Shown here: positions 32,041 through 41,880 of the stretch, piece by piece | Position numbering within the stretch: position 1 is the first letter of the stretch | Layout of the letters: each line of letters opens with the position of its first letter | Assembly (NCBI RefSeq): GCF_005405345.1 | Contig: NZ_BJDW01000013.1 | Span: forward strand, 1-59,432 | Length of the DNA stretch: 59,432 nt | Reading direction: 5' to 3' | Source: Enterococcus viikkiensis | GTDB lineage: Bacteria > Bacillota > Bacilli > Lactobacillales > Enterococcaceae | The notes under the pieces: model-generated | What the model was told of the DNA's origin: nothing | What the model saw: the letters and a program-made list of their open reading frames with translations, nothing else | The model's database searches: none | Position numbers and translations under genes: made by a program

Positions 32041-32809
32041 ATGATTTTTGATTCTCATACCCATTTGAATGCGGAGCAATTTGACGCGGAGATTCCAGAA
32101 ACGGTGGAACGTGCCCGGGAATTAGGGGTAACAGAGATGGCAGTCGTAGGGTTTGATACACCGACGATCGAAAAAAGTTTGGCTTTGAATAAAGAATATG
32201 ACGGAATCTATTCGATTATCGGCTGGCACCCCACAGAAGCGGGGAGTTACACGAAGGCAATTGAGGAAGATTTAATCGAAAAATTAACACTGCCTAAAGT
32301 GGTGGCGTTAGGAGAAATCGGCTTGGATTACCATTGGATGGAAGATCCAAAAGAAGTACAAGCCAAAGTCTTTCGTCGTCAGATCGCCATTGCTAAAGAA
32401 ATGAAGCTGCCGATCAGTATCCATACCCGCGAAGCACTGGAGGATACGTATAAAATCTTAAAAGAAGAAGACATTCGCGAGATTGGCGGAATCATGCACA
32501 GCTTCAGCGGCAGCAGTGAATGGGCAGAACGCTTCTTAGATTTAGGGATGCATGTTTCTTTTTCTGGTGTTGTGACCTTTAAAAAAGCTTTAGATGTGCA
32601 AGAAGCGGCGACCGTTGTGCCGATGGATAAATTACTCGTCGAAACCGATGCGCCTTATTTAGCGCCGATGCCTTACCGCGGCAAGCGTAATGAACCGGGC
32701 TATACCCGTTATGTGGTGGAAAAAATCGCCGAGTTACGGAATGTACCGATGGAAGAAGTCGCTCGCCAAACGACTGAGAACGCTCATCGTTTGTTTAGGA
32801 TCAATGCCC

Positions 32810-32817
<8 letters not shown>
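32041..32817 (+). CDS. tatD: TatD-family metal-dependent nuclease
   Basis: This 258-residue cytoplasmic hydrolase has the TIM-barrel metal-binding motifs of TatD: FDSHTHLN at the N-terminus, [10 protein letters not shown] (metal Glu), SIHTREA, MHSFSG and [10 protein letters not shown]. TatD proteins act as 3'-5' DNases in repair and DNA breakdown. AGGAGG is placed ideally for ATG 32041; a longer frame to 31906 is rejected. Its stop overlaps the rnmV start by 8 bp, giving the classic tatD-rnmV-rsmA operon. Confidence 0.95.
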
Positions 32818-34255
<1,438 letters not shown>

Positions 34256-34257
<2 letters not shown>

Positions 34258-34282
34258 AAAGAGCTGCGGCTCTTTTTGTTTT
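34256..34282 (+). terminator. terminator of the tatD-rnmV-rsmA operon
   Basis: AAAAAGAGC (34256-34264), loop TGCG and GCTCTTTTT (34269-34277) are followed by GTTTTTT. Confidence 0.85.
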
Positions 34283-34303
34283 TTCATTAAATCTACACGA
34301 AAT

Positions 34304-34333
34304 TTGTCAAACAAAACCCAACTCCCCTATAAT
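34304..34333 (+). promoter_or_regulatory. promoter of the DUF3089 gene
   Basis: TTGTCA (34304-34309), an 18-bp spacer and a perfect TATAAT (34328-34333) lie 32 bp before ATG 34366. Confidence 0.75.
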
Positions 34334-34365
34334 AGAAGTAGTAAATTTGTTTTTTGGAGGATACG

Positions 34366-35526
34366 ATGGAAAAATTCTTAATTGGATTGTTAGTTGTAGC
34401 AGTATTAGGCGCCGGCGGCTATTACGCTTACACTACCATGAATAAAAATGAGGAACCAAAGCAAGAAACGCGGAAAACCTCAATTAAAGTCAAAGAACCA
34501 GAAAAGTCTGGAGAAACAATTCAAGCCAGCGATTACAGTAAGGCCAATAATTGGTTAGCTGAACCAACAGAGATCACTAGTCAAGCCGATGTTTTCATGC
34601 TTTATACGACGGCTTACGCGCAAAAAAATAAAAATACTTCGCCAATTGCTAAAATTGATAACGACAGTATGCGGGCCGGAGCTCAAGTTTTCTTAGCCAG
34701 TCAAGGGTCTGCCTTTGAAACAAGCGGCAATATTTTTGCTCCCTATTACCGTCAATTAGACGCCAATTGGTTGCTTTCAAAATCGAAAGAAGAACAAAAC
34801 CAATATGTGGATGGTGTGCCAAAAGCCGATGTGATGGCGGCCTTTGATTATTACATCAAACACAAAAACAATAACCGTCCCTTTATTTTAGTCGGTCATT
34901 CTCAAGGGGCGCGACTAATCAAGTCGATCATGTATGACTATTTCAAAAAGAATCCCGGCGTCAGCAACCGGATGATCGCCGCCTACGTGTTAGGCCAATC
35001 CGTTACCCAGCAAGAGATGAATGATAACCCGCAAGTTAAATTCGCGATGGGACCAGATGATACTGGAGTAGTGGTTTCTTACAATACCGTTGCCCCTGAT
35101 TTTACTGGAGAGTTGCCGACCTGGGATCAAGGAGCGTTGGCGATTAACCCAATTAATTGGAGAACAGATGCCACACCAGCAACGGCAGCAGAAAATCTCG
35201 GCTCCTATATCCGCAATGATTCAGGTGATTATACTAAGGTCATGAATTTTGCCGATGCAACCGTGGATCCAGCTAGAGGCTTAGTTATCAGCTCGATCGC
35301 TGATAAAGCCAAATACGAGATGCCTGAAAGTACTCGGAAGCTGTATCCATCAGGCTCATACTTGAACAATGACATCAGTTTTTATTATTACAACTTGCAG
35401 CAAAATGCTGAAAATCGTGAAGCGCAATATTTTGCGACGCACCCACAACCATCAGCACAAACGCCAGATGCAAATCAGCCGGTTCAAGAAGATCAGCAAG
35501 CCACGGATCCAAATCAACAACAATAA
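34366..35526 (+). CDS. DUF3089-family alpha/beta-hydrolase-like surface protein
   Basis: This 386-residue protein has one N-terminal membrane anchor (FLIGLLVVAVLGAGGYYAYTT) and an extracellular domain matching DUF3089, a presumed alpha/beta hydrolase fold. The nucleophile elbow is VGHSQGARL with Ser at about 181. The C-terminal 40 residues are Gln/Pro-rich and disordered. ATG 34366 is preferred because GGAGG precedes it; the upstream TTG 34354 overlaps that site. It is monocistronic. The substrate is unknown: ester, lipid or cell-wall targets are all possible. Confidence 0.82.
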   Translation: MEKFLIGLLVVAVLGAGGYYAYTTMNKNEEPKQETRKTSIKVKEPEKSGETIQASDYSKANNWLAEPTEITSQADVFMLYTTAYAQKNKNTSPIAKIDNDSMRAGAQVFLASQGSAFETSGNIFAPYYRQLDANWLLSKSKEEQNQYVDGVPKADVMAAFDYYIKHKNNNRPFILVGHSQGARLIKSIMYDYFKKNPGVSNRMIAAYVLGQSVTQQEMNDNPQVKFAMGPDDTGVVVSYNTVAPDFTGELPTWDQGALAINPINWRTDATPATAAENLGSYIRNDSGDYTKVMNFADATVDPARGLVISSIADKAKYEMPESTRKLYPSGSYLNNDISFYYYNLQQNAENREAQYFATHPQPSAQTPDANQPVQEDQQATDPNQQQ

Positions 35527-35573
35527 AAACAAGGAACCGTCTATCGAAAGGTAGGCGGTTCCTTGTTTTTTAT
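35525..35573 (+). terminator. terminator of the DUF3089 gene
   Basis: A continuous stem of about 24 bp (with G-U pairs) closes on a GAAA tetraloop and is followed by TTTTTTATT. It begins within the stop codon. Confidence 0.95.
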
Positions 35574-35608
35574 TGAAAAATATAGAGCAGCAATAGAAAT
35601 TTTTAGTG

Positions 35609-35716
35609 CTATGAAAATTCCAGTACTGCCATGTCATCACTTTTACAGATTTCCACGACCAAACCATCGTAGAAAAAGTTAGTTTCCCATCTCCATCTTC
35701 CTGAAGAAAGGCTTCA
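35609..35716 (-). pseudogene. C-terminal gene remnant, unknown
   Basis: On the minus strand an open frame reads EAFLQEDGDGKLTFFYDGL then VVEICKSDDMAVLEFS and a TAG at 35609-35611. It has no start codon or ribosome site and begins at the stop of the neighbouring RpiR gene in another frame. The composition looks like a true protein end. I infer a leftover from an earlier gene, with low certainty. Confidence 0.25.
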
Positions 35717-36532
35717 ATCTAAGCCTTTGTCTAAAATGGAACGCAAAACAGTTTCTCTTAATTCAATGGAATCTACATTGTTTTCTATTTCATAGCTTTG
35801 GATCAGTAAATCACATAGATACAATTGAGAAATTTTTCCTGCCAATGAAGCACCATCTAAAAATTCTTCAATAGCAGTTTGCAAAACAACATCGGCTAGT
35901 TGTGCAATGGGTGAAAGTTGATAATTGGTAATAGCGATGACTTTTGCCTTATTTTTTTTGGCGACATTTAAGGAAGCATAAGTATCTTTAGTTCTTCCTG
36001 AAAGTGAAAAACCGATCACCAGATCTTTTTCAGTTAACAAGGAAGCCACTTGCGCTTGGAAATGGGGGTCGATGATAGAGCGAGACTGAACTCCTACACG
36101 CAAGAACATCGCCTCGAGGTCATTTCCACTGTTGCCGCTTGAACCAACTCCGAAGATATAGATTTGGTGTGCTTCCGTAATGAATTGAACCGCTTGTTTG
36201 AGCTTTTCACTATCTAAAAGTTGATTTGTCGCTTTTAAGGCACTATTGATTGTCTTCGTCCGCTGATCAAATAGATCAGATGGTTGCGACTCCTCCTGGT
36301 GTTTGCTGAAATCCTCTTTAGCAATAGCGATTTTTAAATCAGAAAACCCGGAAAAACCGATTTTTTGGCAAAAACGAATAATCGTACCATCACCAACATT
36401 TGTCGCCTCGCGGATGTCACTCATCGTATTGTAAACAATTTTTTCCCCACTAGAGAGAATATAGTCTGCAATTTTTTTTTCAGATTTTGTTAAAGTTGAG
36501 TATTTTTCTTGGATCGTATAAGTAATGGTCAT
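35714..36532 (-). CDS. RpiR/MurR-family regulator of the nanE-PTS cluster
   Basis: This 272-residue regulator has an N-terminal HTH_6 domain (residues about 1-75, MSDIREATNVGDGTIIRFCQ) and a SIS sugar-phosphate domain (about 105-240, IYIFGVGSSGNSG and VIGFSLSGRT). ATG 36532 has AAAGGAG upstream; the frame extends to 36550 without a better site. It is divergent from nanE. The effector is probably an amino-sugar phosphate such as ManNAc-6-P, by context. Confidence 0.88.
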   Translation of the reverse strand: MTITYTIQEKYSTLTKSEKKIADYILSSGEKIVYNTMSDIREATNVGDGTIIRFCQKIGFSGFSDLKIAIAKEDFSKHQEESQPSDLFDQRTKTINSALKATNQLLDSEKLKQAVQFITEAHQIYIFGVGSSGNSGNDLEAMFLRVGVQSRSIIDPHFQAQVASLLTEKDLVIGFSLSGRTKDTYASLNVAKKNKAKVIAITNYQLSPIAQLADVVLQTAIEEFLDGASLAGKISQLYLCDLLIQSYEIENNVDSIELRETVLRSILDKGLD

Positions 36533-36601
36533 ATTTTCTCCTTTGAACACTAAGTTATCATAATGAATTATACGTCAAAAAAAAATTTTTTTCAGTTTCT
36601 A

Positions 36602-36630
36602 TTTACATTTCTGAAAGCGCATGCTATATT
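36602..36630 (+). promoter_or_regulatory. nanE operon promoter with cre-like site
   Basis: TTTACA (36602-36607), a 17-bp spacer and TATATT (36625-36630) form the promoter. TGAAAGCGCATGCT (36612-36625) fits the cre consensus at about 12 of 14 positions and fills the spacer, predicting CcpA repression. Confidence 0.65.
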
Positions 36631-36677
36631 TTTGGAGTAATAATCCAAAAATATTTAAAAACGGAGTGAAGTGGAGC

Positions 36678-37361
36678 GTGGAGAGAAAAGAATTTTTGAA
36701 CGCTGTGGCAGGTGGGTTAATCGTTTCTTGTCAAGCATTGCCAGGAGAACCGCTATATACAACTGAAGGAGGCATTATGCCTTTGATGGCATTGGCGGCT
36801 GAAGAAGCGGGTGCAGTTGGGATTCGGGCTAATACGGTGAGAGATATTCTACAGATCAAAGAAAAAGTGACCGTGCCAATTATTGGAATTATTAAACAGA
36901 CGTATCCTAATTCCGAGGTATTTATTACGCCAACGATGAAAGAAGTTGATGCATTAGTTGCTGCTAATGTGGAAGTCATTGCACTTGATTGTACGTTGCG
37001 TCAAAGACCAGATAACCAAACGATTAATCAATTTATTGAACAAGTTAAGAAAAAGTATCCGAAACAATTATTGATGGCGGACATTGCGACGTACGAAGAA
37101 GGAATTAATGCTTGGGAAGCAGGGATAGATTTCATTGGCACAACACTAGTAGGGTATACCGAGGAATCAACTTTATCGACCATCGAGCTGGTGAAAGCAC
37201 TCGTTCAAGCAGACGTCTCAGTGATCGCAGAAGGACGTATCCATACTCCGGAAGAAGCGAAAAAAATGCAAGAACTAGGGGCTGCGGGGATTGTTGTTGG
37301 CGGTGCTATAACACGACCAAAGGAGATCGCGACACGCTTTATCCAATCATTGACAAAATAA
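36678..37361 (+). CDS. nanE: N-acetylmannosamine-6-phosphate 2-epimerase
   Basis: This 227-residue TIM-barrel enzyme converts ManNAc-6-P to GlcNAc-6-P. Family marks include [15 protein letters not shown] near the N-terminus, the catalytic-Lys region [27 protein letters not shown] and [11 protein letters not shown]. The start is GTG 36678 with GGAG 11 bp upstream; an in-frame upstream extension through the promoter is rejected. No sialate lyase or ManNAc kinase is next to it. PTS uptake of ManNAc would make a kinase unnecessary. Confidence 0.93.
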   Translation: MERKEFLNAVAGGLIVSCQALPGEPLYTTEGGIMPLMALAAEEAGAVGIRANTVRDILQIKEKVTVPIIGIIKQTYPNSEVFITPTMKEVDALVAANVEVIALDCTLRQRPDNQTINQFIEQVKKKYPKQLLMADIATYEEGINAWEAGIDFIGTTLVGYTEESTLSTIELVKALVQADVSVIAEGRIHTPEEAKKMQELGAAGIVVGGAITRPKEIATRFIQSLTK

Positions 37362-37374
37362 GGAGGAGAAGAAG

Positions 37375-38877
37375 ATGTTTAAAAAGTTTTCACAGTTAGG
37401 GCGAGCATTTATGTTGCCGATTGCTATCTTGCCGGCAGCCGGGTTATTACTGGGGCTTGGAGGTGCGCTGACGAATGAAAGTGCAGTTGCAGCCTATCCA
37501 TTCTTGAATCAACCGTGGTTGCAAACGATTTTAAGTGTCATGAGTTTTGCAGGTAATGCAGTTTTCGCTAATCTGGCATTAATTTTTGCGATCGGGATTG
37601 CCGTAGGGCTAGCAAAAGGCGACAAGGGGACTGCTGGTTTAGCTGGGGGCGTAGCATTTTTGGTTTATACAGCCACCATCAGTGGACTACTGGAATTATT
37701 TTCTGCTAAAGATGCTAGTATTGACACCGGAGTTGTTGGGTCAATCGTTGTTGGTGGGACTGTGGCTTTCTTGCATAATCGCTATCGAAAAATTGAGCTG
37801 CCACAATTTCTAGGTTTCTTTGGTGGATCGCGTTTTATTCCAATCGTTTCATCCTTTAGCGCGATTGCGATTGGTTGTGTGTTCTATCTAATTTGGCCAC
37901 CAATCCAAAATGGGTTAGTTGTTGTGGGACACCAAGTGGCACAAATGGGGAGTATTGGGACATTCTTTTATGGATTTTTACTGCGTCTAACGGGCGCGGT
38001 TGGGTTGCACCATACGATTTATCCGATGTTTTGGTATACCTCTTTGGGTGGCGTAGAAACGGTTGCAGGAAACTCGATCTCAGGAGCACAAAATATTTTC
38101 TTTGCCCAGTTAGCGGATTCTAGTCACACTGGATTGTTTACTTATGGCACACGCTTCTTTGCTGGTCGTTTTGCTACGATGATGTTTGGATTACCAGCTG
38201 CTTGTTTTGCGATGTATCGTGCAATTCCAAAAGAAAATCGCAAAAAAAATGGTGGTTTATACTTTAGTGGAGCATTGACTTCTTTCCTAACAGGAATCAC
38301 GGAACCAATTGAGTATATGTTCTTATTCGTCGCTCCTTGGTTATATGTAATCCATGCTTTCTTAGATGGTTTGTCTTTCTACTTTGCAGATATCCTAAAT
38401 ATTCGGATCGGAAATTCTTTTTCTGGTGGTTTGATTGATTTCTTATTGTTTGGGGTTTTACAAGGGAATGATAAAACCAACTGGTTAAAAGTTCTTCCTT
38501 TTGGAATTGCTTGGGCCATTATTTATTTCTTCGTCTTCAGTTTCTTTATTAAGAAATTTCGGGTGGCTATTCCGGGAATGGAAAACGAGGAGGATATCTC
38601 AGTCGAAGCAGATAATTCAGGTTCCAAAACGTTACAAGAAGAAGCGTGGCAAATCATTGAAGCCTTGGGTGGTGATCAAAATATTGAGACCGTTACAGCC
38701 TGTGCAACACGTCTGAGAGTAGCTGTAAAACAGGGGGATCAAGTTCAAAAAGCAGAGTTTAAACGACTTGGCGCAACTGCTGTTTTTGAAGTCCAAGGTG
38801 GTATTCAGGCTGTCTTTGGAGGAAAAGCGGATTTGTTTAGTCAAGAAATTAATCAGTTACTGGGTCACGATGATTAG
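37375..38877 (+). CDS. PTS enzyme IICB, glucose/N-acetyl-hexosamine family
   Basis: This 500-residue transporter has a IIC domain (residues about 1-400: RAFMLPIAILPAAGLLLG at the start, LHHTIYPMFWYT and the substrate-loop signature TGITEPIEYMF). A IIB domain (about 420-498) follows, with the phospho-Cys in VTACATRLRV. It has no IIA; that is the next gene. It starts 13 bp after nanE with AGGAGG. By context it probably carries ManNAc or a related amino sugar; the sequence family alone allows glucose, GlcNAc or MurNAc. Confidence 0.88.
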   Translation: MFKKFSQLGRAFMLPIAILPAAGLLLGLGGALTNESAVAAYPFLNQPWLQTILSVMSFAGNAVFANLALIFAIGIAVGLAKGDKGTAGLAGGVAFLVYTATISGLLELFSAKDASIDTGVVGSIVVGGTVAFLHNRYRKIELPQFLGFFGGSRFIPIVSSFSAIAIGCVFYLIWPPIQNGLVVVGHQVAQMGSIGTFFYGFLLRLTGAVGLHHTIYPMFWYTSLGGVETVAGNSISGAQNIFFAQLADSSHTGLFTYGTRFFAGRFATMMFGLPAACFAMYRAIPKENRKKNGGLYFSGALTSFLTGITEPIEYMFLFVAPWLYVIHAFLDGLSFYFADILNIRIGNSFSGGLIDFLLFGVLQGNDKTNWLKVLPFGIAWAIIYFFVFSFFIKKFRVAIPGMENEEDISVEADNSGSKTLQEEAWQIIEALGGDQNIETVTACATRLRVAVKQGDQVQKAEFKRLGATAVFEVQGGIQAVFGGKADLFSQEINQLLGHDD

Positions 38878-38894
38878 TAAGGGGAGGTGTAGTC

Positions 38895-39362
38895 GTGTTT
38901 GATTTTCTTAAAAAGAAAAAGTATGGGAACGTTTTTGCTCCTGTGGATGGAAACTACATTCCATTAAAAGAGGTGAATGATCCTGTGTTTTCTCAAAAAA
39001 TGATGGGGGAAGGTTTTGGGATACAGCCTACTTCGTCAGAAATATATGCACCGATCAAAGGAACCATTACTACCATTTTTCAAACCAAACATGCGATTGG
39101 ACTAACTGGCGCATCAGGAGAAGAAGTCTTGCTTCATATAGGTATAGACACAGTTGAATTAGCAGGAAAGCCTTTCGAGGTCTTTGTTAAAATAGGACAA
39201 ACGGTAGACGAAAACACCGTATTAGTTCGAGTAAATTTCGCAGAAATTCGAGATGCGGGTAAATCAGAGATCGTTCTAACCTTATTTACTAATGGTACTA
39301 AAAGTTACGATGGATTAGAAAAAAGTCAGGTCAAACATGGAGAAGTATTAAATGAAAGATGA
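38895..39362 (+). CDS. PTS enzyme IIA, glucose family
   Basis: This 155-residue soluble phosphocarrier (Crr/IIA-Glc type) passes phosphate from HPr to the IICB encoded 17 bp upstream. The active His is in VLLHIGIDTVEL, and the other conserved His is in FQTKHAIGL. The start is GTG 38895 with GGGGAGG upstream. It closes the nanE operon. Confidence 0.93.
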   Translation: MFDFLKKKKYGNVFAPVDGNYIPLKEVNDPVFSQKMMGEGFGIQPTSSEIYAPIKGTITTIFQTKHAIGLTGASGEEVLLHIGIDTVELAGKPFEVFVKIGQTVDENTVLVRVNFAEIRDAGKSEIVLTLFTNGTKSYDGLEKSQVKHGEVLNER

Positions 39363-39406
39363 AAATGGCTTTTGAGTGGATCTTTTTTCTAATTAAGAAG
39401 ATCCAG

Positions 39407-39528
39407 GATCAACCGAGCTGCCCATTTTGGGGTGCTTGTCAAGGCAGTAGATCGTGAGGTCACTGCAAAATAAGGTGGTAATGTATCACTATGCCTTAGA
39501 CGTCTTGTCGGATGTCTAAGGTTTTTTT
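39407..39528 (+). promoter_or_regulatory. T-box-like leader RNA with terminator
   Basis: TAAGGTGGTAATG (39471-39483) resembles the T-box sequence (AGGGTGGNACCGCG) and can pair TAAGG with CCTTA (39494-39498) as an antiterminator. The same CCTTA opens an 11-bp terminator (39494-39504 with 39511-39521) followed by seven T. Upstream, CTGCC/GGCAG and GTGA/TCAC helices fit a shortened 5' domain. The bulge ends AAT instead of ACC and stem I looks too short, so it may be decayed. No intact gene follows. Confidence 0.5.
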
Positions 39529-39586
39529 ATTCATGTAGTTATCAATTAGAATTGTCCAGGAAAATATAAATAAAGGAGCGGATTTC

Positions 39587-39880
39587 ATGAGTAAGATTCC
39601 ATTGCTGGTTTGAATGAAGTCACCGTGTTTGATTTTCAAACGATAGCTTTTTAGATTACTACCGAGGCGCAAGGGACTTCGTTAGTGGCGAATTATCGTT
39701 CCATTCGCAGCATCCTTTTTAGAGCATGTCAAATTTCCCAACAAGTAAGTCGCAGAAGCGTGGGCGAAGTAGATGATCTCGGGGATCCAACAGGGGGTCT
39801 TAGATTCATTAAGTCATCAGCACGGCATTTTTTTCACCCATGAAGGCAATAAAACTATCGAAAAAGAGCGCAATGAGTAA
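39587..39880 (+). pseudogene. wrecked gene after the T-box-like leader
   Basis: AAAGGAG and ATG 39587 start a frame to TAA 39880 that is broken by six internal stops. Coherent pieces are GLNEVTVFDFQTIAF in one frame, and ASFLEHVKFPNK, VAEAWAK and HGIFFTHEGNKTIEKERNE in another. So both a frameshift and stop codons have accumulated. I could not identify the parent family. The coherent pieces and the ribosome site argue that this was once a real gene. Confidence 0.5.
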
Positions 39881-39992
39881 AACTAAAATTAGTTGTAGAG
39901 ACGGTTAAGTAAGCTTAGTCTGATTAAAACTTTTCTCCCACTTAATAATTGGTGGAAATTTTTTCTTGTAAATAATTCCACAAGCATCTAGC

Positions 39993-40021
39993 TCGAAAAA
40001 ACGATTCCCTTCTCCTATAGT
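39993..40021 (+). promoter_or_regulatory. trhO promoter
   Basis: TCGAAA (39993-39998), a 17-bp spacer and TATAGT (40016-40021) lie 32 bp before ATG 40054. Confidence 0.5.
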
Positions 40022-40053
40022 AGTAATGAATGAAAGAAGCAGGAGGAACTATC

Positions 40054-40998
40054 ATGGATTACCGTGTTTTACTTTATTATAACTATACAACGATTGCAGA
40101 TCCTGAAGCATTTGCGAAGGAACATTTGGCTTTTTGTCAGAAACTTGGAATTAAAGGTCGGATTTTAGTCGCTCCAGAAGGCATCAATGGAACTTTATCT
40201 GGTACGAAAGCAGCGACCGATCAGTATATGGCTGTGATGCTAGCGGATGAACGTTTTAAAGATACTTATTTTAAAATTGACGAGAGTGACGGACATGCTT
40301 TTAAAAAATTATTCGTCCGCCCACGTAACGAATTAGTCGCCTTAAACTTAGAGGAAGACGTCGATCCTAGACAACTGACAGGAAACTATTTAGAGCCGCA
40401 AGCATTTAAACAAGCATTACTGGATGAGGAGACTGTAGTAATCGATGCTCGGAATGATTATGAATATGATCTGGGGCATTTTCGCGGAGCGATTCGTCCA
40501 GAGATTCATAATTTTCGAGAGTTGCCAGCTTGGATTCGTGAAAACAAAGAGCAACTGATGGATAAAAAAATTGTTACCTATTGTACAGGTGGGATTCGTT
40601 GCGAGAAATTTTCCGGCTGGTTATTGCGCGAAGGGTATGAAGATGTCGCGCAACTCCATGGCGGAATCGCAGCCTATGGTAAAAATGCGGAAACTAAGGG
40701 CGAGTTGTGGGATGGCAAAATGTATGTTTTTGATGAACGAATTAGTGTCGAAATCAATCAAGTGGATAAGACGATCGTCGGCAAGGAATGGTTCGACCAA
40801 TCGCCGTGCGAGCGATATATCAATTGCAGCAATCCTGAATGCAATCGTCAAATGTTAGTTTCTGAGGAAAATGAGGCTAAATATTTAGGTGCTTGCTCAT
40901 TAGCCTGTGCCAAACACGTAAAAAATCGTTACGTAAAAAAACATTCGCTAACTGAAGAAGAACGTTTGGAACGATTGTCAATAATTGAAAAACAATAG
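40054..40998 (+). CDS. trhO: TrhO-type rhodanese (tRNA uridine 5-hydroxylase family)
   Basis: This 314-residue protein has a UPF0176/YceA layout: an N-terminal acylphosphatase-like domain (residues 1-95, [16 protein letters not shown]), a rhodanese domain (about 125-225, active Cys in [13 protein letters not shown]) and a C-terminal Cys-rich segment ([19 protein letters not shown]). Characterised relatives make 5-hydroxyuridine at the wobble position of tRNA. AGGAGG precedes ATG 40054. It is monocistronic. Confidence 0.93.
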   Translation: MDYRVLLYYNYTTIADPEAFAKEHLAFCQKLGIKGRILVAPEGINGTLSGTKAATDQYMAVMLADERFKDTYFKIDESDGHAFKKLFVRPRNELVALNLEEDVDPRQLTGNYLEPQAFKQALLDEETVVIDARNDYEYDLGHFRGAIRPEIHNFRELPAWIRENKEQLMDKKIVTYCTGGIRCEKFSGWLLREGYEDVAQLHGGIAAYGKNAETKGELWDGKMYVFDERISVEINQVDKTIVGKEWFDQSPCERYINCSNPECNRQMLVSEENEAKYLGACSLACAKHVKNRYVKKHSLTEEERLERLSIIEKQ

Positions 40999-41024
40999 GA
41001 AATTTTCGAAAAAGTTCCATCCTT

Positions 41025-41083
41025 GTGTCTTGACACTTACTGTGATATGCACTAAACTAAAACACGAATAAAGTGTCTTGACA
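41025..41083 (+). promoter_or_regulatory. promoter with two palindromic operator copies before the niaX-like gene
   Basis: TTGACA (41030-41035), a 17-bp spacer and TAAACT (41053-41058) form a strong promoter. The 11-mer GTGTCTTGACA occurs at 41025-41035, covering the -35 box, and again at 41073-41083, between the start point and the ribosome site. Each contains the dyad TGTC-TT-GACA; the first extends to GTGTC-TT-GACAC. This is the form of a repressor site pair, likely for a NiaR-type niacin repressor. Confidence 0.75.
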
Positions 41084-41099
41084 GTTCGAGGGGGATAAA

Positions 41100-41711
41100 A
41101 TGAAAAATAATTCAGTTAGAAATTTAACGATTTCAGCGATGTTGATTGGTCTAGGAATCTTGATTCCAATGGTTATGCCGAAGATCATGATTCCACCAGC
41201 TTCATTTACATTGGCGAGTCATGTTCCTGTTTTTATTGCGATGTTCTTTTCGCCATTAGTTGCTGTTGCTGTGGTATTAGGGACTACCTTAGGATTTTTT
41301 ATCTCAACGACCCCGATTATCGCTTTACGGGCATTCTCTCACATTATCTTTGCAGTGATTGGTGCAAAATATCTGCAAGCTCATCCTGAGATTGTATTGA
41401 AGAATGGAAAATTCACCTTAGCAAATGGTCGCTTCCAAGTCTTCAACCTAGTGATTGGTATTATTCATGCGGTGGCCGAAATGCTAGTTGTCTCAGCCTT
41501 TTATTTTATGGGCAATATGCCGGATACGTTCTATTCACAAGGCTATCTATATACCATTTTCGTATTGATGGGTGTCGGTGGATTGATCCATAGTTTGGTT
41601 GATTTTAACATCGCTTACTTTGTGGCAGGTGCGTTATACAAACAATTTAACTTGCCAATTTTTGAAAAAGCAGTGAAGCAAACAAAAGAATTGAATAAGA
41701 TTACAGCTTAA
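41100..41711 (+). CDS. niaX: ECF transporter substrate-binding subunit, NiaX-like
   Basis: This 203-residue membrane protein has five or six hydrophobic segments. Its N-terminal region (ISAMLIGLGILIPMVMPKIM, PPASFTLASHVPVF) matches ECF-type vitamin S components, closest from memory to the niacin-specific NiaX. It would work with the shared EcfA/A'/T module encoded elsewhere. GAGGGGG precedes the ATG. The doubled palindromic operator upstream fits vitamin-responsive repression. Niacin specificity is inference. Confidence 0.75.
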   Translation: MKNNSVRNLTISAMLIGLGILIPMVMPKIMIPPASFTLASHVPVFIAMFFSPLVAVAVVLGTTLGFFISTTPIIALRAFSHIIFAVIGAKYLQAHPEIVLKNGKFTLANGRFQVFNLVIGIIHAVAEMLVVSAFYFMGNMPDTFYSQGYLYTIFVLMGVGGLIHSLVDFNIAYFVAGALYKQFNLPIFEKAVKQTKELNKITA

Positions 41712-41740
41712 ACCGTGATAATAAATCACGGTTTTTCTTT
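41710..41740 (+). terminator. terminator of the niaX-like gene
   Basis: AAACCGTGA (41710-41718) pairs with TCACGGTTT (41726-41734), followed by TTCTTT. Confidence 0.9.
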
Positions 41741-41880
41741 ATTCTAAAAATAAAAAAACGAAATAGTTAGGAATGTTCATAATTTTATTTAATATACTTT
41801 AAAAAAAGACCTTTTTTCCGCTTAAATTTAAGTTATATTTTATTCATAAGTATTATTGAGTAGAAAATGAGGGCGGATAG

